This document shows positions 55,374 through 61,780 of a DNA stretch of 64,000 nucleotides, piece after piece. A program made the position numbers and the translations under genes. The stretch comes from Gracilinema caldarium DSM 7334 (lineage in GTDB: Bacteria > Spirochaetota > Spirochaetia > Treponematales > Breznakiellaceae). Every line of letters starts with the position of its first letter. Within the stretch, counting starts at the first letter, position 1. The stretch lies in the NCBI RefSeq assembly GCF_000219725.1, contig NC_015732.1, forward strand, positions 3,175,341-3,239,340. Direction: 5' to 3'. The notes beneath the pieces are model-generated. The model saw only the letters and a program-made list of their open reading frames with translations, had not been told where the DNA came from and searched no databases.

Positions 55374-55904
55374 ATGAATATCCGAACAGCAGAAACACGG
55401 GATTATGATGATATCAGAAGGCTCTATTTGTCTGCGTTCCCTGAAAGTGAAAACGAAATTGTTGCAAAACTTGCCACAGACCTGCTTTTTGAACATTCAA
55501 ATCCCCCAATAATAGCTCTGGCTGCAGAAATTGATGGATCAATAGTGGGTCACATAGCTTTCAGTCCTGTCAGGATAGATACTTTTGAGCAGTGTCAGGC
55601 CTATATTTTAGCACCCCTGGCGGTAAAACCTGATTTTCAAAAACAAGGCATTGGATCGGCTCTCATTACCTATGGTATGGAACAGTTATCCGATAGGGGT
55701 GTACATATCGTTTTTGTCTACGGTGACCCGAATTATTATGGAAGATTCGGTTTTAAAACTTATCTTGCCCAAAACTATAAAACTCCCTACCCCCTGCAAT
55801 ATCCTTTTGGGTGGCAAGCCATCACAATCTGCGAATGTAACTTAAAAAACTCACCGGCATCTATACATTGTGTCAGCTCTTTATGCGATCCCCTATTATG
55901 GTGA
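55374..55904 (+). CDS. GNAT-family N-acetyltransferase
   Basis: A 176-residue acyltransferase starting MNIRTAETRDYDDIRRL, the usual GNAT opening. The core motif A is AVKPDFQKQGIGSALITYGM (Q/R-x-x-G-x-A), with ILAPLAV before it. GDPNYYGRFGFKT is the substrate loop seen in the YhbS-like subgroup. It would acetylate a small amine or protein; the substrate is unknown. A GAGGG site precedes the ATG. It is the last ordinary gene before the AT-rich patch with the parS sites. Confidence 0.9.
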   Translation: MNIRTAETRDYDDIRRLYLSAFPESENEIVAKLATDLLFEHSNPPIIALAAEIDGSIVGHIAFSPVRIDTFEQCQAYILAPLAVKPDFQKQGIGSALITYGMEQLSDRGVHIVFVYGDPNYYGRFGFKTYLAQNYKTPYPLQYPFGWQAITICECNLKNSPASIHCVSSLCDPLLW

Positions 55905-55925
55905 TCTTGTTAAAGTACTGTTGAA

Positions 55926-55941
55926 TGTTTCACGTGAAACA
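55926..55941. other. parS chromosome-partition site 1
   Basis: TGTTTCACGTGAAACA, a perfect 16-base palindrome identical to the ParB-binding consensus TGTTNCACGTGAAACA. It lies 21 bases after the GNAT stop, in non-coding DNA, about 8 kb from the probable replication origin, as expected for chromosomal parS. Confidence 0.93.
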
Positions 55942-56040
55942 GTATGACAGGTTGACCCATCGCACATAATGACAATAATGTTATCTATCAAGGTTAATCT
56001 TTCAAAATTTGTCTGCATTTTGAAAGATACTCTACATACT

Positions 56041-56586
56041 ATGAGTAATAATCATAAAGTTGTTTTGCTTATTATTACAATTCTATCTTTTCTCATTTCT
56101 AACTGTGCTATTAATTCAGATAATTTTTTAAAGCAAATTGAAGTTACAGATATAGAAGCAAAGCAAGCTTTAGATCTAGCATTATCAAAAATTAATAGTG
56201 AGTATCTATGGGGCGGAAATGGTCCTGATAGCTTTGATTGTTCAGGTTTAATTGTTTGGTCATATCAAAACATGTTTAAAGACAATTATATTTTTACTAA
56301 TGGAATTGAACTAGTAAATGATGTAACAATAAATGAACTATATAATTTCAATGCCAACAACAGAACAAAGGATAATGTAAAACCAGGAGATATAATTTTC
56401 ATATCAAACATGAATGATTTTATTACTCATGGAGGTCTAGTAATTGAAGCTAAAGAAAATAGTGTAAAATTTATCAATGCTTCTTCTTATTATGAAAAAG
56501 TGATAATTGACGAATGGGATTATAATGAGTTAGTTCGTGGTCAATGGATTGTTGGTTTCGGAAGATTTCTTAGAAGCAAAAAATAA
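56041..56586 (+). CDS. NlpC/P60-type lipoprotein (cell-wall hydrolase)
   Basis: A 181-residue protein from ATG 56041 (MSNNHKVVLLIITILSFLISNC), with a lipobox LISNC placing the lipidated Cys at 22. An earlier in-frame ATG at 55969 would put 24 residues before the signal. The catalytic domain has SEYLWGGNGPDSFDCSGLIV with the nucleophile Cys 67, and DFITHGGLVIEAKE with His 130, the NlpC/P60 arrangement. It would cut peptidoglycan peptides at the cell envelope. Length is minimal for the family. The gene is strikingly AT-rich and sits between two parS sites, so it may be acquired. No close operon partner. Confidence 0.82.
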   Translation: MSNNHKVVLLIITILSFLISNCAINSDNFLKQIEVTDIEAKQALDLALSKINSEYLWGGNGPDSFDCSGLIVWSYQNMFKDNYIFTNGIELVNDVTINELYNFNANNRTKDNVKPGDIIFISNMNDFITHGGLVIEAKENSVKFINASSYYEKVIIDEWDYNELVRGQWIVGFGRFLRSKK

Positions 56587-56635
56587 ATTCACCAAAAAAA
56601 ACTCCTTAAATCTTGCAATTATTCTTGTCATGAAA

Positions 56636-56651
56636 TGTTTCACGTGAAACA
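56636..56651. other. parS chromosome-partition site 2
   Basis: A second perfect TGTTTCACGTGAAACA, 710 bases after the first and on the other side of the NlpC/P60 gene. Two perfect parS sites this close are enough to nucleate a ParB complex. Confidence 0.93.
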
Positions 56652-56697
56652 CAATTAACATATCTAAACAGGGCTATTAGCCTGTCGGATTTGTAGT

Positions 56698-56733
56698 TTT
56701 TTAATCCCCAAAGTATATTTTGGGGATTAAAAA
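56698..56733. repeat. Perfect hairpin next to the repeat element
   Basis: A 12-base stem (TTAATCCCCAAA, TTTGGGGATTAA) with the loop GTATAT (56701-56730), extendable by T/A pairs on each side. T bases lie 5' and A bases 3', the reverse of a terminator, so this is structural rather than a transcription stop. It borders copy 1 of the inverted repeat at 56726. Confidence 0.7.
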
Positions 56734-56831
56734 TCCCGATTAACTGGGCTCCTTTGGCAGTTTGCGAGGTAAAAAATCGCGTATGCCCGCGATTTTTAAT
56801 GATTAAACGGACAAGTCCGACAAACTGCTAG
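56726..56831 (-). repeat. Copy 1 of an inverted repeat element with internal hairpins
   Basis: Read on the minus strand, this stretch matches 57313-57434 on the + strand. Both have CTAGCAGT, then CTTGTCCGTTT, an A-rich/T-rich hairpin and an identical 21-base block (56726-56746 here) in the same order. Internal hairpin: AAAAATCGCG, loop TATGCC, CGCGATTTTT (56772-56797); also GCAGTTTG and CAAACTGC arms. The two copies point in opposite directions and flank the YdeI-like gene. It could be a miniature transposon end, a recombination site or a structured RNA. The interval 56587-56976 holds no other gene. Confidence 0.8.
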
Positions 56832-56976
56832 CCTTTTATATCATCTTTGAGGAAATCCTTACAAAGTTTGCTTTTAAGCTATGATGAACTTTTAAAATTT
56901 AAAGTTTTAGAATTCTTATCATTATAAAAGAACCGTTATCGTTTCCTTTTTTACTGATAAATATTATCTTGTACTA

Positions 56977-57270
56977 ATGATAGATAAAATTCCTGGTGGT
57001 ATAGCCCATGAGTTGCCAGAAGATATAGAGTCCGCTTTATCTTTAGATGCAACCCTGTTGGATGCTTGGGTTAGATTAACCCCCATAGCGAGAAATGAAT
57101 GTTTTTGCTGGGTAATTTCTCCTAAAAAAGCAAAAACACGAGAACAACATATTAAACGCATGTTTTCTGAACTAAAAGAGGGTAAACATCGGCCCTGTTG
57201 TTGGATGGGATGTATCCACAGAACAGAAAAAGAACTAAGTCCATCTCAGAAATTTCTGCTTACTACCTAA
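56977..57270 (+). CDS. YdeI/OmpD-associated family small protein
   Basis: A 97-residue protein matching the C-terminal helical module of the YdeI/OmpD-associated family: HELPEDIESALSLDATLLDA, WVRLTPIARNECFCWVISP, KKAKTREQHIKRMFSELKEG and the ending RPCCWMGCIHR. It occurs as a short stand-alone form in many genomes; the family has been linked to bacteriocin protection, but the molecular function is unknown. No Shine-Dalgarno sequence is visible before ATG 56977. The gene is alone between inverted copies of a repeat element, which is how a mobile cassette might look. Confidence 0.75.
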   Translation: MIDKIPGGIAHELPEDIESALSLDATLLDAWVRLTPIARNECFCWVISPKKAKTREQHIKRMFSELKEGKHRPCCWMGCIHRTEKELSPSQKFLLTT

Positions 57271-57312
57271 ATTTTGCGATTCCATCCCAAATGGTGTGAG
57301 TTCAACCATATT

Positions 57313-57434
57313 CTAGCAGTATTTCGGTCTTGTCCGTTTCTAATAATAAAAATCTCAGGAATCTATGATTTTTACCTTGCTAACTGCTCAAGAAGTGAAG
57401 CTTCTCAAGAGCACAGTTAATCGGGATTTTTAAT
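57313..57434 (+). repeat. Copy 2 of the inverted repeat element, with a short attC-like foldback
   Basis: Homologous to 56726-56831 in opposite orientation, with a 21-base identical block at 57414-57434. It carries an extra foldback at 57379-57422: GCTAAC, TGCTC, AGAAG, loop, CTTCT, GAGCA, CA, GTTAATC. Arms TAAC/GTTA, TGCTC/GAGCA and AGAAG/CTTCT pair. This arrangement of R- and L-like boxes is what short integron attC sites show. It overlaps the end of the transposase remnant. Confidence 0.75.
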
Positions 57435-57883
57435 ACCCAAAGCAGTACTGGTAACCTCAGGTATTTTTAAAATCATGCGGAGTCCATGATGAATAATCTG
57501 TCCCGCGATATCAAGCACCCCTTTTCTGAAGGTTTCGTTATACCAGGTTATTTCAATTACCGGTGAGTCAACATCGTATTTGAAGGATTCAAACAATACA
57601 GAGGTAATCTCATTGAGTATACCAAAATTGGTGCAGAAAACCACATCGGGCAGCTGATCAACAGTTTCTTTGATGTCCTGATACAGTTTACCTCCCACAA
57701 TAAGGCCAACCTTCAGCCGTTCACAGTGCTCAAGAACCGCTTGATCAAATAAACGGTATCGGCTACGAATATAATGGGAACATCGGCATCGTTGTTATTC
57801 AGCACCAAAGTGTCTATTCTGACTTTGATAATCTTCGTTTGTTCTATGGACAGCCTCCATACAAAGAGCTGTTTAAATAACAT
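57417..57883 (-). pseudogene. Degraded IS1380-like transposase remnant
   Basis: Two open stretches in different frames on the minus strand together read like pieces of a DDE_Tnp_1 (IS1380-type) transposase. The 5' piece (57883-57713) has LFVWRLSIEQTKIIKVRIDT and LVLNNNDADVPIIFVADT. The other frame (about 57780-57417) has LFDQAVLEHCERLKVGLIVG, GKLYQDIKE, and SVLFESFKYDVDSPVIEITW near the end. In intact members about 60 residues lie between VRIDT..LDNDDA and the D-VPII segment and over 100 between later blocks; these are missing here. So the gene has internal deletions and a frameshift and cannot encode a full transposase. Family identification is from memory of the conserved blocks. Confidence 0.65.
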
Positions 57884-57981
57884 TGGTTTAAGCGGTAACG
57901 CGTATATGGCGCGTGTTTTTGCGAGCTTAGCGATAGCAAAAACCGTGACATAGCGTTATCCGCTTGAAGCCTCTGTTAGCC
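57878..57981. other. attC-like foldback site next to the mazEF pair
   Basis: A quasi-palindrome of about 100 bases. Outer TAAC (57878-57881) pairs with GTTA (57975-57978); three unpaired bases follow on each side; then GGTTTAAGCGG pairs with CCGCTTGAAGCC with a bulged G; GTAACGC pairs with GCGTTATC with one extra base; the inner stem is GTTTTTGC/GCAAAAAC. R box, unpaired spacer, L box with extrahelical base and variable loop make up the architecture of integron attC sites. It ends 34 bases from the mazF stop, on its 3' side. No integrase gene is present in the window. Confidence 0.5.
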
Positions 57982-58014
57982 GTATTATCGTATAACTCAA
58001 TTATTCTTATTGTA

Positions 58015-58356
58015 TTATATTAAGCCAAGAATTAACTTTATTCCTTCTTCTACTTCTTCCATAACGGAATAATGTAGCTTATTTTCTAATGATACTAACC
58101 TAGTTTTATCAAGAACAGATATTTGTGAAACTACTAATACAGAATCTTTTGATAGTCCTGATTCTATTGTTTCTACATAAACATTTCCAGGGGAATCCGC
58201 CAATATTGTATTTGTAGTAAATGGAATGACGATAACAGTATTTATATTGCTTCGATTAAATGAATCATCTTGAATTATTAATACAGGTCTATGAAATCCA
58301 GGTTCACTGCCAAATGGTATTCCAAAATCAGCCCACCATATTTCACCACGAGTCAT
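58015..58356 (-). CDS. MazF/PemK-family toxin (endoribonuclease)
   Basis: A 113-residue toxin with the MazF/PemK pattern: MTRGEIWWADFGIPFGSEPG at the N-terminus, FHRPVLIIQDDSFNRSNINT with the basic residue of the active site, VIVIPFTTNT, and LVVSQISVLDKTRLV near the C-terminus. Such toxins cut mRNA at short sequences. It overlaps the upstream antitoxin gene by 14 bases, the usual arrangement, and is followed by the attC-like foldback. The gene is AT-rich. Confidence 0.92.
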   Translation of the reverse strand: MTRGEIWWADFGIPFGSEPGFHRPVLIIQDDSFNRSNINTVIVIPFTTNTILADSPGNVYVETIESGLSKDSVLVVSQISVLDKTRLVSLENKLHYSVMEEVEEGIKLILGLI

Positions 58357-58588
58357 TTTTTGTTAATTCCCTTAGAGATTCAAGATTAACATCAACAATT
58401 CTATCATTGCCTAGTAATTCTTTTTTATATATAGAATTAAGCTTATCTGTTATTCTATCTTTCTTATGATGATTAATAAATTCCTCTAAAGCCTTAGCAA
58501 ATAATTGACTACGGGGAATGCCCATGTCTTTTGCTATCTTTTCTGCGTCATTATATAACGTATCAGGCAATGATATTGCTGTTTTCAT
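58343..58588 (-). CDS. Ribbon-helix-helix antitoxin (MazE-like)
   Basis: An 81-residue antitoxin starting MKTAISLPDTLYNDAEKIAK, a ribbon-helix-helix DNA-binding N-terminus that includes GIPRSQLFAKALEEFI. The charged C-terminal half (HKKDRITDKLNSIYKKELL) would wrap and block the toxin. It begins the operon with the toxin gene and probably represses its own promoter. Overlap with the toxin start is 14 bases. Confidence 0.9.
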   Translation of the reverse strand: MKTAISLPDTLYNDAEKIAKDMGIPRSQLFAKALEEFINHHKKDRITDKLNSIYKKELLGNDRIVDVNLESLRELTKNDSW

Positions 58589-58807
58589 AATTTCAGTATA
58601 ACCATGGTATAACTAAAAGTCAACAACTTTTTGCGAGCGAAGCGAGTCCGGCTAACTCCCGCATAGCCTACGTCCTGTTTCAGATGATCCAACCAGCTAA
58701 CTGTAGCTAGACCTACGAGGGATGAAAACCGTTCATGAGTAGTCTAGAAATTCTCCTGGGTGTTTTTGTGTCGTTTGCTAACTCATTACACCACATGGAG
58801 GATTTTT
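58589..58807. other. Gene-free stretch with repeated GCTAAC motifs and small hairpins
   Basis: No gene is seen upstream of the antitoxin. GCTAAC occurs at 58651-58656, 58696-58701 and 58777-58782 (GTTAGC on the minus strand, the reading direction of mazEF). Small palindromes include AGCTA/TAGCT at 58695-58708 and GGCTA/TAGCC around 58650-58669. GCGAGCGAAGCGAG before the first motif is also self-complementary. These could be the worn end of another attC-like site. Confidence 0.4.
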
Positions 58808-58915
58808 TTAACATGGAATAATTGCGGCTAAACGTACCCATCGATTATCTTCTCGTAAATGTCCTCCGAAGGGTACATAAAAGTCTTCAAACTCAGGTTC
58901 CTTTTCCTTATACAT
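58808..58915 (-). pseudogene. N-terminal fragment of an IS5-family transposase
   Basis: A 35-codon open frame reads MYKEKEPEFEDFYVPFGGHL, then REDNRWVRLAAIIPC and a stop. This is the characteristic start of IS5-group transposases (..F.DF..PFGG.L..DNRWV.LA..IPW..). In intact genes the next residues would be W-D/A-E-I-E; here the frame ends at PC-stop, and nothing recognisable follows. It is the 5' stub of an insertion sequence. Confidence 0.65.
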
Positions 58916-59025
58916 CGTTACCCCATATTAAGGTGCACGCTTTTAAGGCCTTACCCTCCTTTTTCATGCACTTTGTATTGGGATTATCTCTGTATTTGCT
59001 TATTTTGTATAGAGTTGTTTGTTTT

Positions 59026-59106
59026 TCAGGAAGCCCGACTTAGATTAACAACATCTCTATTTATTGTATAATCCTGCGATAAATAGTTATACAAGTCATT
59101 CTTCAT
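59026..59106 (-). pseudogene. Short ORF immediately downstream of gyrA, probably truncated
   Basis: A 26-codon frame (MKNDLYNYLSQDYTINRDVV to a stop) preceded by GGAGG at good spacing, 34 bases after the gyrA stop on the same strand. The strong ribosome-binding site and place in the operon suggest a real gene start. The frame then runs into the region with the IS5 remnant, so the gene was probably cut by that insertion. Family unknown. The rest of 58916-59025 holds nothing recognisable. Confidence 0.4.
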
Positions 59107-59140
59107 AACCTGCCTCCATATAAAAATATATTATTATATA

Positions 59141-61654
59141 CTACTCCTCAATCTGTTTATCAACTCCAGCCTCTGGATCTTCTTCAGTAAGGACCTCATC
59201 GGTTTCCTCTGGCAGATCCTGCTCATCCTTTTCCCGGGCAATCCGGTCTACACCGATCACAAAGTCGGGCCGTTCAATATTGACGATCCGTACCCCCTGA
59301 GCTGATCTTCCCATTACCGAGATTTCGTTGACCGCAACCTTTATCGATTTTCCCTGGCTGGTTATACACATGATAGCATCTTCATCGCCGACAGAGACAC
59401 AGCCCACAAGCTCACCGGTTTTTTCGCTGACCGTATAGATGCGCTGGCCTCCGGTTGCCCTGCCATGGGATGAGAATTCAGAGTACTCTACCCGCTTACC
59501 ATAACCAAATTCTGAGAGAATCAGCATTTTTTCGTTATTATTTACCCGAAGCACGCCCGCTAGTTCATCATCCGAATCGAGCTTTATTCCACAGACACCC
59601 CGGGAAGACCGTCCGCTTGCCCGAACTTCTACTTCTTCGGTTCTCAGAGCCTGACCTTTACGGGTAATAAGAACAATCTCATCCGTTCCGGTGGTCAGTA
59701 AGGCACTGACAAGACTATCCCCTTCATCCAGATTGATGGCGATAATACCCCGGGTTTTCGCATTGGCAAACTCCACGGTTTGCACCTTCTTTACCACCCC
59801 GCGGGCTGTTCCCATAAAGATAAACTGATCTTCCGAAAAGTCTTTAAAGGCAACCACGGTGGTTATATCCTCATTAGGTGAAACCGCTAAAAGAGACTTG
59901 ATATGGGCACCCCGAGAGGTACGGGAACCCTCTGGGATTTCATGAACCTTCATCCAGTACGCTTTGCCTGCACTGGTGATATACATAATATAATCATGGG
60001 TCGAGGCTACAAAGAGCTGTTTGACAAAATCATCTTCGGTCAATTTTACGCTGTTCATCCCCTTCCCGCCCCGGCCTTGGCTCTTGTAGGCACTGACCGG
60101 AACCCGCTTGATATATCCCAGATTGGAAATGAGGATGACCATCTCTTCTTTTTTAATAAGATCTTCTATATTGATGGACTCCACCTCGTCGGCTACGATT
60201 TCGGTCCTTCGGGGGTCTCCATATTTTTCGGCGATAATTCGTATCTCATCCTTAATCACGCCCCGAAGTTTCTGGGGATCATCGAGCAGGGATTGCAGAT
60301 AGGCAATAAGGGTCCGCAGTTCCTCCAATTCCTGTTTAAGTTTTTCGACCTCGAGGCTGGTGAGACGGCCGAGACGCATATCAACAATAGCCTGAGCCTG
60401 GGCTTCTGAAAGCAGGAACCGTTCCATCAAATTCTTTTTAGCCAGGTCCACATCCCGGGAACCTTTTATGATGGCAATAACTTCATCGATGTTAGCCAGG
60501 GCGATAACAAGACCTTCTAAAATGTGGGCCCGTTCCTGGGCTTTGCGCAGATCAAATTTAGTACGCCGGGTGACCACATCAATGCGATGCTGGACATAAT
60601 AATGGATGAGCTCTTTCAGATTGAGACAACGGGGCCGGCCTTCGACCAGGGCAAGATTGATGACCCCAAAGGACGACTGCAGCGCCGTGTGGGAAAAGAG
60701 CTGATTCAGCACCACTTTCACGATGGTACCTTTTTTAAGCTCTATAACAACACGTAAACCATCCCTGTCCGATTCATCCCGGATTTCAGAGATACCATCA
60801 ACAACCTTGTCACGGACAAGTTCTGCAATCTTTGTCAAAAGATTCGCTTTATTAACAGAATAGGGAATTTCATTGAAAATTATCGATTCCTTACCTGTTT
60901 TTGACGTTTCTATAACAAATTTGCCCCGGGTAATAATTTTACCCCGACCGGTCTTATAGGCTTCCCGAATACCCCGCCGGCCAAATATGATGCCCCCCGT
61001 AGGATAATCGGGCCCCTTAATGTAGTGCATTAATTCATCAACGGTAATATCCGGGTTGTCGATAAAGGCACAAATGGCATCGCAGACTTCCTTGAGGTTA
61101 TGGGGCGGCATATTGGTAGCCATACCAACGGCAATACCGCTTGAACCATTCACCAGCAGATTGGGCACCGCTGCAGGAAGAACCACCGGTTCGGTGAGCG
61201 ATTCATCATAGTTTGGTACAAAATCGACGGTTTCTTTTTTCAAATCCGCCAGCATTTCATCGCCGATACGGGAGAGTTTTGCTTCGGTATAACGGGATGC
61301 AGCGGGAGGGTCCCCATCGATGGAACCAAAGTTACCCTGTCCCTGCACAAGGGGATAGCGAAGGGAGAAATCCTGGGCCATACGCACGAGGGCATCGTAC
61401 AAAGACATATCACCATGGGGATGATATTTACCCATGGCGTCACCCGTAATACGGGCGCTTTTCTTTGTTGCCGCATTCGGATGGAGCCCCAGTTCGTCCA
61501 TGGCGTACAGAAGCCGCCGGTGTACCGGCTTAAGGCCATCCCGCACATCGGGAAGAGCCCGGCTTACAATAACCGACATGGCATAATTAAGGTATGCGGT
61601 CTTTATTTCATCTTCTATTGCAACTGGTATTATTTTTCCGCCCGATTCAGCCAT
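59141..61654 (-). CDS. gyrA: DNA gyrase subunit A
   Basis: An 837-residue subunit that cuts and rejoins DNA. The start is set at [17 protein letters not shown] (ATG 61652-61654), with AAAGG nine bases before it; further upstream in-frame codons lie in a hairpin region. The active-site tyrosine is Tyr 122 in AASRYTE. The quinolone region reads [12 protein letters not shown], with Met at the position of E. coli Ser 83 and Asp at 87. The GyrA box that wraps DNA appears as SQGRGGKG. The C-terminal beta-pinwheel is complete and ends in an acidic tail ([14 protein letters not shown]). It follows gyrB on the same strand. Confidence 0.97.
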   Translation of the reverse strand: MAESGGKIIPVAIEDEIKTAYLNYAMSVIVSRALPDVRDGLKPVHRRLLYAMDELGLHPNAATKKSARITGDAMGKYHPHGDMSLYDALVRMAQDFSLRYPLVQGQGNFGSIDGDPPAASRYTEAKLSRIGDEMLADLKKETVDFVPNYDESLTEPVVLPAAVPNLLVNGSSGIAVGMATNMPPHNLKEVCDAICAFIDNPDITVDELMHYIKGPDYPTGGIIFGRRGIREAYKTGRGKIITRGKFVIETSKTGKESIIFNEIPYSVNKANLLTKIAELVRDKVVDGISEIRDESDRDGLRVVIELKKGTIVKVVLNQLFSHTALQSSFGVINLALVEGRPRCLNLKELIHYYVQHRIDVVTRRTKFDLRKAQERAHILEGLVIALANIDEVIAIIKGSRDVDLAKKNLMERFLLSEAQAQAIVDMRLGRLTSLEVEKLKQELEELRTLIAYLQSLLDDPQKLRGVIKDEIRIIAEKYGDPRRTEIVADEVESINIEDLIKKEEMVILISNLGYIKRVPVSAYKSQGRGGKGMNSVKLTEDDFVKQLFVASTHDYIMYITSAGKAYWMKVHEIPEGSRTSRGAHIKSLLAVSPNEDITTVVAFKDFSEDQFIFMGTARGVVKKVQTVEFANAKTRGIIAINLDEGDSLVSALLTTGTDEIVLITRKGQALRTEEVEVRASGRSSRGVCGIKLDSDDELAGVLRVNNNEKMLILSEFGYGKRVEYSEFSSHGRATGGQRIYTVSEKTGELVGCVSVGDEDAIMCITSQGKSIKVAVNEISVMGRSAQGVRIVNIERPDFVIGVDRIAREKDEQDLPEETDEVLTEEDPEAGVDKQIEE

Positions 61655-61671
61655 AACATCAACCTTTAGAG

Positions 61672-61778
61672 GACATCTAAAAACTTCAGTTTTTAGATGT
61701 CTACCGCTATATATACGCAAATCCTGTAAGGATTTGCTCAGGCGCCTCTAAAAATCTAATCGAGTTTTTAGAGGCGCC
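61672..61778 (-). promoter_or_regulatory. Three perfect hairpins between gyrB and gyrA
   Basis: Three consecutive stems fill the intergenic gap: 13 pairs with a 4-base loop (61672-61701, arm GACATCTAAAAAC), 8 pairs (61717-61737, GCAAATCC/GGATTTGC) and 14 pairs with a 10-base loop (61741-61778, arm GGCGCCTCTAAAAA). All are perfect. The first ends 17 bases before the gyrA start. No U run follows any of them on the minus strand, so they are not simple terminators; attenuation, RNA processing or messenger stability are possible roles. Confidence 0.8.
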
Positions 61779-61780
61779 CT

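Noticed and set aside
56698-56733. The strong hairpin as a terminator of the NlpC/P60 gene
   Set aside because: T bases precede and A bases follow the stem, the reverse of a rho-independent terminator.
58822-59071. Two open frames on the + strand in the gap before gyrA
   Set aside because: They overlap the IS5 remnant on the other strand, have no ribosome-binding site, and their translations have no protein-like pattern.
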